64,000 nucleotides of DNA from Thermoplasmata archaeon. GTDB lineage: Archaea > Thermoplasmatota > Thermoplasmata > Lutacidiplasmatales > UBA184. The first letter of the stretch is position 1. The number at the start of each line of letters is the position of its first letter. Shown here piece by piece: positions 9,401 to 16,611 of this stretch. Location of the stretch: contig JAGWLG010000014.1 in the NCBI GenBank assembly GCA_028864975.1, forward strand, positions 1 through 64,000, in the 5' to 3' direction. The notes beneath the pieces are model-generated. The model ran no database searches. It was not told where the DNA came from and saw nothing but the letters and a program-made list of their open reading frames with translations. A program made the translations under genes and the position numbers.

Positions 9401-9480
9401 CGCCCGAAGGGGTACGATCCTGGCCGGACGTCGAAGGGTCGAAGCTCGAGCTGCGGATCGTAAAAGCGCCGAACGTCTAG
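6439..9480 (+). CDS. ileS: Isoleucyl-tRNA synthetase
   Basis: The 1013-residue class Ia synthetase charges tRNA-Ile in the cytosol. The HIGH-type signature HVGH is at about residues 71-74 within GKPHVGHLMPRALKD, and KMSKS is at 615-619. The inserted CP1 editing domain shows TTPWTLPSN and GTGLVHVAPSFGVDD, the Thr-rich peptide and the GTG/H region of post-transfer editing. Zn-type Cys pairs (YCPRCE, FCWRCD) are in the CP regions. Length and motif variants fit the archaeal/eukaryotic IleRS type. An N-terminal Ala/Pro/Ser-rich leader of about 25 residues precedes the first conserved helix; ATG 6520 is a possible alternative. Its end overlaps the convergent AMMECR1 gene by 4 bases. Confidence 0.97.
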   Translation: MSSSAAPASAPRSAPPGPGAPQSQVLAMERRVAEFWAREDIPGRALALHPNGPIFRFTEGPPTANGKPHVGHLMPRALKDFELRYRRMKGDRLISSMAGWDCHGLPVEVEIEKSHGWTNKKQILEYGIGPFAQDCRKSVMKYADIWQQFSERIGFWLDYAHPYFTMDPWFMESVWWSLKELYTKGLLEKGHYVVPYCPRCETPEATHEVAQGYRDTTDPSVTLRLRLTDGPAGGRTTYLLVWTTTPWTLPSNLAVAVGSEMDYVAFEGEGGDEYLLAESALARYFPSEEGRPKVVRREKGSSLVGRTYEPPFPGMVGATPQRFRTYAATFVTAEEGTGLVHVAPSFGVDDYQLGEKVGLGVFDPLDSSGRFTSQVPLVAGKWFKEADKLLMEELHARGVLWRRSTYKHTYPFCWRCDRPLMYRALDTWFVRTHKIREKLLANNAQVTWDPAHLKDGRFGNFVAEGKDWALSRNRYWGTPLPIWNCPKGHQVAVGSFEELSKLHGGPLPTSFDPHRPTVDELSLTCPEHREPLVREPYVIDTWYDSGSAPFAQFHWPFAKGTPFEVDAPLDFVAEAIDQTRGWFYTLLVISTALFDRPPFRHVLCHGHGLDDEGKKMSKSKGNVDDPMQVLERMGADPTRLTIYLSSYTESFRLGDLAIRQGGLRMLTTLLNVLEFYRSNWEVDRVPPAVEAPAPKDPLDRWLLSRLSDVVATTDQALLSFDARRASSTLEAFVQEISTWWLRRSRPRFWEEGPSERKVGAYRTLSFVLLTLGGLLAPLAPYTAEELHQKVSSTDFGKGASSVHLEPFPSWRGARDLALETAMSDVLALVETVRRLRMEAGVRARMPLEELLVGGLAPGTVEAMGPSLVPLLQEELNVKRVEMMTAERSSTREFPSDRWVVHRPTESGGPSVALSRKPSRELFLEGLAREVVRRVQMTRKELRLAISDRIRLELWAEGDLAEAVQAHQEWISKECLVSDLAVASGSPSSPEGVRSWPDVEGSKLELRIVKAPNV

Positions 9481-10124
9481 CGCGCCGACGGGCGGGGGGC
9501 CCCGTCGTCGAGGGGATGTTCCACCACCGGCCCCCGGGGCCGCTCCTCGGCGAAGATCTCCGAGCGGAAGCTCCAGAAGCGCGGGCCCGGCCTCCGCCAG
9601 GCCGCGGGGGAGAGCCCCGCCTTGACGCAGGTGTAGGAAAGGAAGGTCTCCACGTCCCATCCTTCGTCCACCGGGACCTGGGGGAGCAGGACGCCCCGGA
9701 GCCCGCCCTCCTCGACCATGAGTCCGTCGCGCCCCACCTTGACCATGTCGAGAAGGTCCAGGGGCTTCCGCGCGACCACCGGCACGGCAGGAGTGAGCAG
9801 AGAGAGCTCGACGCGGATGCGGCCAAGCTCCCCTCGGGAGAGCGGAGGGAAGCGGGGATCCTCCTTAGCGGCGTAGAGGGCCGCTCGGGGAATGCCCTGC
9901 CGCAGCCGGAAACGGGGCTCGGTGAACCCGATGCACCCCCTGAGGTCCGAGGAAGGATGCTGAAGTAAGGTCACGAAGAGCCCCCGCTTCTCCTCGAAGA
10001 GCATGGGGAGGTCCTCCGCCTCGGCGAACGACCCCGGGTCCTTCTCCTCGGGCCAGTCCAGACAGCTCTCGAGCGCTCGTCGCGCTAGGCTCACGGCGAC
10101 GCTCCCCTCTTCGAGCGAGGTCAC
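9477..10124 (-). CDS. AMMECR1-domain protein
   Basis: The 215-residue product matches the AMMECR1 family (PF01871), widespread in archaea and eukaryotes. The N-terminus LEEGSVAVSLARRAL, the invariant LRGCIGF-type motif (near residues 58-64) and the later ELSLLTPAVPV are all visible. The GTG at 10124 is chosen because family members begin just before this LEEG helix. A GTG at 10190 directly abutting the upstream small gene's stop would add 22 Pro-rich residues. The function is unestablished; in many archaea it lies near MEMO1-type or radical-SAM genes, which are absent here. It probably shares the promoter of the small upstream frame. Confidence 0.9.
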   Translation of the reverse strand: MTSLEEGSVAVSLARRALESCLDWPEEKDPGSFAEAEDLPMLFEEKRGLFVTLLQHPSSDLRGCIGFTEPRFRLRQGIPRAALYAAKEDPRFPPLSRGELGRIRVELSLLTPAVPVVARKPLDLLDMVKVGRDGLMVEEGGLRGVLLPQVPVDEGWDVETFLSYTCVKAGLSPAAWRRPGPRFWSFRSEIFAEERPRGPVVEHPLDDGAPRPSAR

Positions 10125-10190
10125 ATTCCCTCTATGGCTTGGCGGCGGTTTTACGGTTCTCGGTCGGCTCCCCCAGGGGGGCCCAGGCAC

Positions 10191-10406
10191 CTATCTGCGC
10201 AGCGGAAGGCGGACCCAACGACCCTGGTCGTCCTGCGTCCAAAGGACCAAGCCCCCGGTCCAAGGGAACGCCTCGACGTGGAGCGGGGTCCCGAGCAGGG
10301 GGATCACGTGTCGGTCCCCTTGAGGGAGATCCGGGGCCCCACTACGGCGAACCGGGGGGGGCTGGGGGGCGCGGTCCAGGGGGCGTTTCCGCTCCCGCTC
10401 CATCAT
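10191..10406 (-). CDS. Small basic protein upstream of AMMECR1, unknown function
   Basis: A 71-codon frame begins at tandem ATGs and ends one base before the GTG that opens the longest AMMECR1 frame. Residues 1-28 are Arg/Pro-rich; residues about 30-71 look folded (DRHVIPLLGTPLHVEAFPWT, then LVLWTQDD). A TATA-like box sits 29 bases upstream of the first ATG, the usual distance for a leaderless archaeal message. No known domain is recognised. Promoter spacing and tight abutment make it likelier to be real than most frames of this size in this GC-rich sequence. Confidence 0.5.
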   Translation of the reverse strand: MMERERKRPLDRAPQPPPVRRSGAPDLPQGDRHVIPLLGTPLHVEAFPWTGGLVLWTQDDQGRWVRLPLRR

Positions 10407-10429
10407 CAGAGTTCTATCGGCCCAGCCGG

Positions 10430-10439
10430 CTTAAGATAG
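10430..10439 (-). promoter_or_regulatory. TATA-like box for the small gene and AMMECR1
   Basis: Read on the minus strand as CTATCTTAAG. Its centre lies about 29 bases before the ATG at 10406, matching an archaeal promoter with a leaderless start. Confidence 0.5.
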
Positions 10440-10503
10440 TTGGCCTTGGAGACGTGAGGAAAGTTCGATTTCGGGAGCCTTAGCGGACCTGCGAGGTTCA
10501 AGG

Positions 10504-10511
10504 TTCAAATA
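10504..10511 (+). promoter_or_regulatory. TATA-like box for rpl40e
   Basis: TTCAAATA centred about 29 bases before the rpl40e ATG, in otherwise very GC-rich DNA. The spacing predicts a leaderless or nearly leaderless transcript. Confidence 0.5.
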
Positions 10512-10536
10512 CCCGGGCCCAGGTGGCGCGGGTCCC

Positions 10537-10689
10537 ATGCCGTTCGCCGAAGCCACTGCCCGGCTCCTGAACAAGAAGATCTGCATGAACTGCTCCGCCC
10601 GGAACCCTCCTCGCGCGGTGCAGTGCCGCAAGTGCGGTTACCACGGGCTCCGCGTGAAGTCGAAGGAGCGCGCGGGCAAGACGAAATAG
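10537..10689 (+). CDS. rpl40e: Ribosomal protein L40e
   Basis: A 50-residue basic protein with the L40e zinc ribbon: Cys16 and Cys19 (ICMNC), then Cys30 and Cys33 (QCRKCGY), followed by the family end [15 protein letters not shown]. The N-terminal [19 protein letters not shown] is the usual archaeal form. It is a large-subunit protein restricted to archaea and eukaryotes, so it also fixes the domain of the host. Length is normal. It is a single-gene unit with its own TATA box, convergent with the neighbouring glycosyltransferase. Confidence 0.95.
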   Translation: MPFAEATARLLNKKICMNCSARNPPRAVQCRKCGYHGLRVKSKERAGKTK

Positions 10690-10718
10690 GGCCGACACCA
10701 CCTCGCGGAGCGTCGCGC

Positions 10719-11513
10719 TCAGGCCGGACCCTGCGGAGCGGAGGCGCCCTGGGCCACGGGGAGTCGACGGGCCATCCTACTCTCCTGGGAGAGCTGGAAA
10801 CGCTTGTTCAGGAGGAACATCCAGTTGGTCAGTCCATCTCGCCAGCTGGAGAGCTTAGGTCGTCCCCAGCGCTCGGCGTAATGGATCGGCACTTCCTCGA
10901 ACTTGAGGCCCCGGAGCATCGCCTCGAGCTTGATCTCCTCGGAGAAGGACATCCCGTCCTGGTGGAGCTTCATCGAGCCGAGGGCGGAGCGACGGAAGAC
11001 CCAGAAACCGCTCTGAGAGTCGACCAGCACGCGGGCGGGGACCCCCTGAAGGCACGAGTGAAAGAAGACGGAGACGGTCAGGTTCAGCAACAGGTTCCCG
11101 ATCCGATGCTCCGTGGTCATGGACTTGGGCGCGAGGTAGGTCAAGCGGTCGCCCGTCAAGAAGTCCTTCTGATGGTAGAGGAGATGGAGCAGGAACCAGG
11201 GGACCATGTCGGCGGGGTAGGTCCCGTCCCCGTCGAGGGTCGCGACGTAGTCCCCGGTCGCGTGCTCAAAGCCGGTCTTGTACGCACGACCGTAGCCCCT
11301 CCGGGGCTCGTCGATCACCTTGGCCCCCAGGCGCCGAGCGATGTCCTGCGTTCCGTCGGACGACGCCCCATCCACGACGATGATCTCCCACTCCACGGGG
11401 GCCTTCAGGAAGAGTGACCGGTTGGCCCCTTCGGCCGCCGCCCGGAAGGTGGTTAGGGTCCGTCCGATCCCCTCCGCTTCGTTGAGCGTGGGAATGACCA
11501 GGGTCGCTCGCAT
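10719..11513 (-). CDS. GT2 glycosyltransferase, dolichol-phosphate sugar synthase-like
   Basis: A 264-residue family 2 glycosyltransferase. It opens with ATLVIPTLNEAEGIG, has the nucleotide-binding IIVVDGASSDGT near residues 44-55, the DxD-type motif DGDGTYP at 94-100, and the acceptor-side SGFWVFRRSAL and SFSEEIKLEA. This is the pattern of polyprenyl-phosphate mannose/glucose synthases. No C-terminal membrane helices are present, as in soluble DPM1. It would charge polyprenyl phosphate with a hexose for use by GT-C enzymes outside, such as those at 33-57 kb. Divergent from archease across a 57-base spacer. Confidence 0.88.
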   Translation of the reverse strand: MRATLVIPTLNEAEGIGRTLTTFRAAAEGANRSLFLKAPVEWEIIVVDGASSDGTQDIARRLGAKVIDEPRRGYGRAYKTGFEHATGDYVATLDGDGTYPADMVPWFLLHLLYHQKDFLTGDRLTYLAPKSMTTEHRIGNLLLNLTVSVFFHSCLQGVPARVLVDSQSGFWVFRRSALGSMKLHQDGMSFSEEIKLEAMLRGLKFEEVPIHYAERWGRPKLSSWRDGLTNWMFLLNKRFQLSQESRMARRLPVAQGASAPQGPA

Positions 11514-11541
11514 GCTGCGTTAGGGTGGAGGCTGCGTCGCC

Positions 11542-11550
11542 ATGATAAGA
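11542..11550. promoter_or_regulatory. Bidirectional TATA-like box, archease / GT2
   Basis: ATGATAAGA on the plus strand lies about 25 bases before ATG 11571, and its complement about 33 bases before ATG 11513. One AT-rich element could serve both divergent genes. Confidence 0.4.
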
Positions 11551-11570
11551 ACGCACCCTTGACCCGGCCC

Positions 11571-12041
11571 ATGCGCGCCCGCAGGGAGGGCTCTGGAGAG
11601 GTCGATGAGGAGCCCCCCGGGAGGGGCCCTGCCCACTGGAAGTTCGGAACGACCGCGGATGTCGGGATCGGGGCCCGAGCGTCCACCCCGCAGGAGCTCT
11701 TCGCCCAACTGGGGCTGGGGTTCACCGACCTGGTCTCCGACCGCTCGAAGGTCTCCCCCGTGGAAACACGAGAGGTGGTCGCCCACGCGAAGACCCTCGA
11801 GGGGCTCGTGGTCGACTTCCTCACCGACCTTATCGAGCTCTTCGACGAGGAAGGGTTCCTCTGTTCGCGGATCGAGATCGCCCTGGAGGGGAGCCCCCCC
11901 GAAACCCTTCGCGGACGACTGCAGGGCGAGCTCTACGACCCGAAACGCCACCCCATCCATGTCCAGGTGAAGGCGGTCACCCTTCACCGACTGCAGATCG
12001 ACCTCAGCAAGGGCCGGGCAAGGGTCATCGTCGACATCTAG
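11571..12041 (+). CDS. Archease (RtcB ligase cofactor)
   Basis: The 156-residue product matches archease (PF01951), which activates the tRNA-splicing and RNA-repair ligase RtcB. Visible signatures are WKFGTTADVGIGARA near residues 23-37, the region VVDFLTDLIELFDEEGFL, and the C-terminal KAVTLHRL with the family-final ARVIVDI, whose Asp binds metal in known archeases. The usual HTAD appears as TTAD here; the Asp is kept. ATG 11571 fits the TATA spacing; TTG 11559 would add four residues. The first about 20 residues are extra to the family. rtcB itself is not in the window. Confidence 0.9.
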   Translation: MRARREGSGEVDEEPPGRGPAHWKFGTTADVGIGARASTPQELFAQLGLGFTDLVSDRSKVSPVETREVVAHAKTLEGLVVDFLTDLIELFDEEGFLCSRIEIALEGSPPETLRGRLQGELYDPKRHPIHVQVKAVTLHRLQIDLSKGRARVIVDI

Positions 12042-12049
12042 GGCGAGGG

Positions 12050-12079
12050 GGGAGAGGGTGAGCCAGCCCTCTCCCTTTT
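12050..12079 (+). terminator. Hairpin plus T-run after archease
   Basis: A perfect 9-bp stem (GGGAGAGGG with CCCTCTCCC) with an 8-base loop is followed by TTTT, 9 bases after the archease stop and before the end of the convergent aminotransferase gene. It looks like a terminator; in archaea the T-run rather than the stem is thought to matter most. Confidence 0.55.
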
Positions 12080-12088
12080 CTCGCGTTG

Positions 12089-13318
12089 CTACGGGAGCAG
12101 CGCCTCGAAAGCCGAGACCCCGGGCCCCATGGCGGCGACCTTGCCCATGCGGAACATCTCCCGCTCGACCGCGGCGATCCCCGTGAGCACTTCCCCGAAG
12201 CTCGCGATCCCCATGTGGCCGATCCGGAAGATCTGGCCCTTCGCCTGGCCCTGGCCCCCGGAGACGATGACGTTGTGGCGGTCCCGAAGCGCGGCGCGGA
12301 AGGCGGAGTCCTCCACCCCGGTCGGGTAGCGGATCGCGGTCACCGTGTTCGAGGCGAAAGGTTCCTCGGGGAAGAGCGAGAGCCCCATCGCCTTCACCGC
12401 GGCGCGGGTGGCCTCGGCCATGAGACGCGTGCGGGCCTGCCGGCGCTCGACCCCTTCCTCCTTGAGGAGGAGCAGAGCCTCCCGCAGCGCAAGGAAGAGC
12501 GGGACGGCGGGGGTGAAGGGGGTGTCGTCCTTCTCGAGGCTCTTCACGTGCTCCGCGAGGTCGTTGTAGAAGGTCTGGGGCGCAAGCCGTGCCTTGGCGC
12601 GCTCCGACAAGTGGACGAGGGCGAGGCCCGGGGGCGCCGCGAGCCCTTTCTGGCTCCCGACGACGATCGCATCCACCTGGGCCGCTTCGCCCGGGGTAGG
12701 AAGCCCAGGAAGGGCGCTGATGGCGTCGACCAGGAAGAGCGCTTCGTGCTTCTTGGCGAGGGTCCCCACGCTCTCGAGCGCGTTCGTGAACCCCACCGAG
12801 GTCTCGTTGTAGACCATGGCGACCGCCTTGGGTGAGTTCTGCTCCAAGGTGGCCTTCAAGAGTTCCAGGCTGACGGGCTTCCCCCACGGGGCCCGGACGG
12901 GTACGAGCTGCCCGAAGCGGTCGACGAGCTTCTCCATCCGGTCGCCGAAGTGGCCGTTCGAGACGACCACGACCTTCTCGTTCTTCTTCACCAGACCCGA
13001 GACCATCGCCTCGAGACCGGCGGTGCCGCTGCCGCTCAGGACGACCTGGTTCCCCTTCTGGCCGAACACGAGCGGGAGGAGCTCCTTGATCTCGTGAACG
13101 AGGCCGTGGAAGTACTCCCCGCGGTGGTTCAACGAGGGCGCGGCCATGGCCTGCTGGATCCGAGGGTGGAGCTTGACCGGTCCTGCGAGCAGGAACGTGC
13201 TCGTGTAGGGGTCGAAGAGCGATCCGCTCAGGACCGACGAGGAGCTGGAGCTCCGCGTGGTGGGGGCGCCGGTGGTCGACGGAGGGGAGGGCTTCGCTGG
13301 GGCGCTGACCGCGTTCAT
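12089..13318 (-). CDS. Class V aminotransferase (serine-pyruvate / alanine-glyoxylate type)
   Basis: A 409-residue PLP enzyme of the AGXT/serine-pyruvate aminotransferase group. Residues 42-70 hold the family opening LLAGPVKLHPRI and NHRGEYF. SGSGTAGLEA (95-104) cradles the phosphate, the aspartate in LFLVDAISALPG (198) contacts the pyridine nitrogen, and Lys224 in VVGSQKGLAAPPG is the Schiff-base lysine. The first about 38 residues are Ser/Thr/Pro-rich and extra. Its ATG overlaps the serA stop (ATGA), so serA and this gene form an operon. In archaea such pairs fit phosphohydroxypyruvate/serine or glyoxylate-serine interconversion; the exact amino donor is not readable from sequence. Confidence 0.92.
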   Translation of the reverse strand: MNAVSAPAKPSPPSTTGAPTTRSSSSSSVLSGSLFDPYTSTFLLAGPVKLHPRIQQAMAAPSLNHRGEYFHGLVHEIKELLPLVFGQKGNQVVLSGSGTAGLEAMVSGLVKKNEKVVVVSNGHFGDRMEKLVDRFGQLVPVRAPWGKPVSLELLKATLEQNSPKAVAMVYNETSVGFTNALESVGTLAKKHEALFLVDAISALPGLPTPGEAAQVDAIVVGSQKGLAAPPGLALVHLSERAKARLAPQTFYNDLAEHVKSLEKDDTPFTPAVPLFLALREALLLLKEEGVERRQARTRLMAEATRAAVKAMGLSLFPEEPFASNTVTAIRYPTGVEDSAFRAALRDRHNVIVSGGQGQAKGQIFRIGHMGIASFGEVLTGIAAVEREMFRMGKVAAMGPGVSAFEALLP

Positions 13319-14265
13319 GTTCTACGTGCCTCGGGGTTCACACAGTACTCGGGGGTCTCCCCCCGAAGGACCTTCAAGACCTGCTCGACGGTGACGGACC
13401 CGGCCCGGGCCTGCGCTTCATGCGTCGAGGCCCCGATGTGGGGGGTGACCACGACCTTGGGGTGCGCGAGGAGCTGCGCGTTCTTGGGAGGCTCCTCTTC
13501 GAAGACGTCCAGCCCGGCCCCCGCAAGGTGGCCCGATTCCAGCGCCGCCAGGAGCGCCGCTTCGTCCACGAGCCCCCCGCGCGCGACGTTCAGCACGATG
13601 GCCCCTTTGGGGAGACGGGAGAGGTTCCCTGCGTTCAGGAGGTTCTTGGTCTCCGGGGTGAGCGGAGTGTGGAGCGAGACCACCTGGCTGCTGGCCAGGA
13701 GCTCCTCGAGCGAAAGGAGCGGTGCCCCGTCCGGGGACTTGGTGAGGTAGGGGTCGTACGCCTGGACCTTCATTCCGAAGGCCTTGAGCCGGTTCCCCGC
13801 CTCGCGTGCGATACGTCCGTAGCCGATGAATCCTACCGTCCGACCCGCGAGCTCGAGCCCGTTGCCCGCCTTCTTCCATTCCCCCTTCTTGAGCGAAGGG
13901 ACCTGGGAGCCCAGGTCGCGCGCGACGGCGACCAGGAGCCCCACGACGAGCTCGGCGACGCTGGTGGTGGCGGCGGCCGGAGCGTTGACGACCGGGATGC
14001 CCCTCTTCGTGGCCGCGGCCACGTCGATATTGTCCACGCCGACCCCGGCGCGTCCGATGACGGTCAGCTTCTCCCCCCGCGAGATCATCGCGGCATCGAC
14101 CTTCGTGCGGCTCCGCACGAGGAGCGCCTGGGCGGACGGGAGGTCGCGCTCCAAGGCCTCCTTTCCCGAGGTCGCGTCAGCGACCCGGGCGTGGCGCGAG
14201 AGCTCCGCGACCGCCTCCTTGTCCAGAGGGTCGGCCACCACGGCGAGGGGCTGTGCAACGCTCAC
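13315..14265 (-). CDS. serA: D-3-phosphoglycerate dehydrogenase (short form)
   Basis: A 316-residue D-isomer-specific 2-hydroxyacid dehydrogenase. The NAD Rossmann motif GFIGYGRIA is near residues 145-153. The catalytic residues are Arg229 in LNVARGGLVDE, a Glu in the DVFEEEPP segment (253-260) and His276 in TPHIGAST. RAGVGVDNIDV (72-82) is typical of SerA. The C-terminal regulatory ACT and intervening domains of long SerA are missing, so feedback control by serine through ACT is not expected. GTG 14265 is chosen because homology begins directly after it and GGGAGG lies upstream. It oxidises 3-phosphoglycerate in the first step of serine synthesis. Confidence 0.92.
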   Translation of the reverse strand: MSVAQPLAVVADPLDKEAVAELSRHARVADATSGKEALERDLPSAQALLVRSRTKVDAAMISRGEKLTVIGRAGVGVDNIDVAAATKRGIPVVNAPAAATTSVAELVVGLLVAVARDLGSQVPSLKKGEWKKAGNGLELAGRTVGFIGYGRIAREAGNRLKAFGMKVQAYDPYLTKSPDGAPLLSLEELLASSQVVSLHTPLTPETKNLLNAGNLSRLPKGAIVLNVARGGLVDEAALLAALESGHLAGAGLDVFEEEPPKNAQLLAHPKVVVTPHIGASTHEAQARAGSVTVEQVLKVLRGETPEYCVNPEARRT

Positions 14266-14416
14266 GTTCCCGCCCACGACCCCTCCCGTATCAGCCTTTT
14301 TGCCGGTCCAGGACCCCGGCCGCCCGGTTCCGATCCACCTCCGCCCCCTATCAGGGAGGTAACCACGAGGCGTAGGGTCAAGGCCTGAAGGTCGGATTCT
14401 AGGCCCGGAGATCAGC

Positions 14417-15346
14417 GTGAGCGCCTCGTCAGAGAGGTCCGGACCCTCGCATCGAGCCCGCCTTCCGCGCTTGCGGTGGTCCAAGGTCCTGGCGGTCGTC
14501 CTGCTCGTGCTGTCGGTCCCGGTGATGGGGGTCGTGGTGGGTTGGTATGGGATGAACCCCCGCGCCAACGAAGCCTATGCCCCGGTAGGGAGCGATGCCC
14601 ATCTTCTGCTCAACAACTTCCCGGATTCGCGTCTCGTGGTCGAGCTCGATGCTGCGCCGGGCTACGCCCCGCCCGCGAGCGCGGTCTCGACGCTTCTCGA
14701 CCGAATCAACGAGACGACCTCGAAGAGCTCGGTCTCGGTGGTCTCGTACACCATCTCCACGACCAGCTCCAGCTGGACCACCAGCGACCTTCTCGCCCTT
14801 CAGGCGTCCGTCCGCCAGTCCTGGCCGAGCTGGGGGACCATGACGGTCTGCTATCTCTTCGTCCCGGGGACCTTCCAGGAGGGCTCCTCGGCGATCGGGG
14901 TCGCCTATCGGGGAAGCTCGATCGCGGTCTTCCCCGACGTGATCACCGCGAACATCCCATCGTACGACCCCCAGCTCTTCCCCGAGATGATGACCACCGT
15001 CCTGGTCCACGAGTTCGGACACGAGCTCGGCCTGGTCGGACTCGTCGGCTCCGCGCCCAACGAGGACCCGGCTCACCCGGGGCACTCGACCGACACGAAC
15101 GATGTCATGTACTGGCAGGTCGAATCGACCTCGTACCTACCGGGGATCCTCTCCGGGCCGCCTCCTCCCACGCAGTTCGACAGCGCCGACCTCCAGGACC
15201 TGCAGACCGTCCGCTCGACCGTGATCCCGCTTGAGGTTCTGCCCTACCTGTGGTTGCTCTTGGTCGCCCTCGTCGTGGTCCTTGTGGCCGCCTGGGGACG
15301 CTGGCCCCGACGCAAGGGACGGGCCGCTGTGAGTTCGCCGGCGTGA
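14417..15346 (+). CDS. Membrane-anchored metzincin-like metalloprotease
   Basis: A 309-residue protein with an N-terminal membrane helix (about 22-44) after a basic stretch, a large outside domain, and a C-terminal helix (about 276-294) followed by a basic tail. The outside domain has the zinc motif HEFGHELGLVG starting at His198 and a Met-turn candidate DVMYW at about 229-233, with PAHPGHS between them that could supply the third zinc ligand. These features suggest a metzincin (matrixin-like) peptidase held at the cell surface. The third ligand is not at the standard HExxHxxGxxH position, so active-site geometry is uncertain. Start GTG. Divergent from serA. Confidence 0.75.
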   Translation: MSASSERSGPSHRARLPRLRWSKVLAVVLLVLSVPVMGVVVGWYGMNPRANEAYAPVGSDAHLLLNNFPDSRLVVELDAAPGYAPPASAVSTLLDRINETTSKSSVSVVSYTISTTSSSWTTSDLLALQASVRQSWPSWGTMTVCYLFVPGTFQEGSSAIGVAYRGSSIAVFPDVITANIPSYDPQLFPEMMTTVLVHEFGHELGLVGLVGSAPNEDPAHPGHSTDTNDVMYWQVESTSYLPGILSGPPPPTQFDSADLQDLQTVRSTVIPLEVLPYLWLLLVALVVVLVAAWGRWPRRKGRAAVSSPA

Positions 15347-15368
15347 GCTGCGCCGCGCAGATCCTCGG

Positions 15369-15650
15369 TCAGTGGCTCTTGGAGGGCGCGGGTCCCTTCG
15401 AAGGCGTACGCCACTTTTGGAGCGTCTCGAGGATAGGGTCCGCGTGGAAGACCAAAATGGCGCCGAAGGCGAAAGGGAAGATCCCCAGCGACCAGATCGC
15501 GTCGAACGTAGCGACCCAGGTGTAGAAGAGCGCCAGTCCAAGGATCATCAGGAAACCCCCGAGAACCATCTCGGCGCCCGTGGGATGCCCCCCGGTCCGG
15601 AAGCTGACGACCGCCTGCGGCGGCGGGTGATGGCTCTCCTCGCAGCTCAT
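15369..15650 (-). CDS. Small two-helix membrane protein, unknown
   Basis: A 93-residue product from the ATG at 15650. It has a His/Pro/Cys-containing cytosolic head (MSCEESHHPPPQ), two adjacent membrane helices (about 31-47 and 50-68) and a short charged tail. The hairpin shape without other motifs does not allow a functional call. It lies 49 bases downstream of the next membrane gene on the same strand and is probably cotranscribed with it. Confidence 0.6.
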   Translation of the reverse strand: MSCEESHHPPPQAVVSFRTGGHPTGAEMVLGGFLMILGLALFYTWVATFDAIWSLGIFPFAFGAILVFHADPILETLQKWRTPSKGPAPSKSH

Positions 15651-15699
15651 GGAGAGGCCGCGCAGAGAAAGGGGGAAGATAAGCCTGGGGGAGGGTCCG

Positions 15700-16383
15700 T
15701 CATCTTCGCTCGGGCTCCCATCGGCGGCCCGGCCGGGAACCCGGGCCTGGAGCACCGCCAGAGGCCCTCAAGGCTGGCTCCGGGAGCGGCTCGGGCTCGT
15801 CGTAGGAGGGGTCACCCTTCCTCAGGAACTCGACCATCTTCCCGGGACGCCGCCGCCCCCAAGGGCGAGAGCGGACCTTGAACCCGGCCCCCTTCATCCG
15901 CTTCTTCACATCGTCGAAGGCCTGCGCGCTCAGGTCGAGCTCCATCGGTCGGAACGTTTCCGTGCCCTCCTCCCGGCCAGGGAGGGGGACGTAGACCACG
16001 ACCTCCATCCCCGGGGAGCGCCCGCGACCCCCTCGAAGCTCCCGGTCATCGTACGCCATCGAGACCGGTCGGTCCTCCCAGGCGATACGGATCGGCTCCC
16101 CCTTGCGGAACCGGAGCACGAGGGCATCGTCGCGGGTCTCCACGCTCTCGGGGTGGGGCCGTCGGAGGAAGGCCTGGGAGAGCGGAACCGCCGCGATGCA
16201 GTAGACCAGGATCGCCAGCAGGACCTGGAACGTCGTATAGGGAGGGTAGGGGCTCAGGCTCTGCAGGATGTAGCCCACGAGGAGCCAGGTGGCGACGCCG
16301 AGGAGCACCCCCGCGAGGACGAGGTTCAGCCTTCGCGAGGACGCACGGAGCCGTGCTTGGGCCGTCGTGTCGTACCGGGTCAT
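15700..16383 (-). CDS. Membrane protein with two helices and a PH-like cytosolic domain, unknown
   Basis: A 227-residue product. Two N-terminal membrane helices (about 19-42 and 50-72) are followed by a soluble domain with alternating strands (DDALVLRFRKGEPIRIAWED, then MEVVVYVPLP and FRPMELDLS), which resembles bacterial PH-like/EbsA-type domains in layout, and a Pro/Arg-rich tail. I do not recognise a named family. The next upstream gene on this strand is 228 bases away, so it probably has its own promoter. Confidence 0.65.
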   Translation of the reverse strand: MTRYDTTAQARLRASSRRLNLVLAGVLLGVATWLLVGYILQSLSPYPPYTTFQVLLAILVYCIAAVPLSQAFLRRPHPESVETRDDALVLRFRKGEPIRIAWEDRPVSMAYDDRELRGGRGRSPGMEVVVYVPLPGREEGTETFRPMELDLSAQAFDDVKKRMKGAGFKVRSRPWGRRRPGKMVEFLRKGDPSYDEPEPLPEPALRASGGAPGPGSRPGRRWEPERR

Positions 16384-16611
16384 GGAGAAGGAGAGCTCCC
16401 CCCCGGTGTCCCCCGGCCGTAACGGAGCGCTTCACGGTGGGCGTTTCGGCCCTCTCTGCGTCCTGACCCGGCCGGGGCTGTTGGACACCGTGGTTGTCCT
16501 CTCTTCATCCCGTGCGGACGACCCGTCCGCAAGGTGGTCCGGAGGGACCCTTCGTCGGCATCCAGGTGCCCCCTTGCGGGGGACCGGGGAAGACCACGCT
16601 CCCGCCCCACT

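Noticed and set aside
6225..9968. Long open frames in other phases across ileS (for example 6225-8129 and 8181-9968)
   Set aside because: They are products of high GC and avoidance of stop codons; ileS has all class Ia motifs in its own frame.
11520..12887. 455-codon minus-strand frame over archease and the aminotransferase
   Set aside because: Arg/Gly/Pro-rich, no domain, and it opposes archease and shadows the aminotransferase in another phase.
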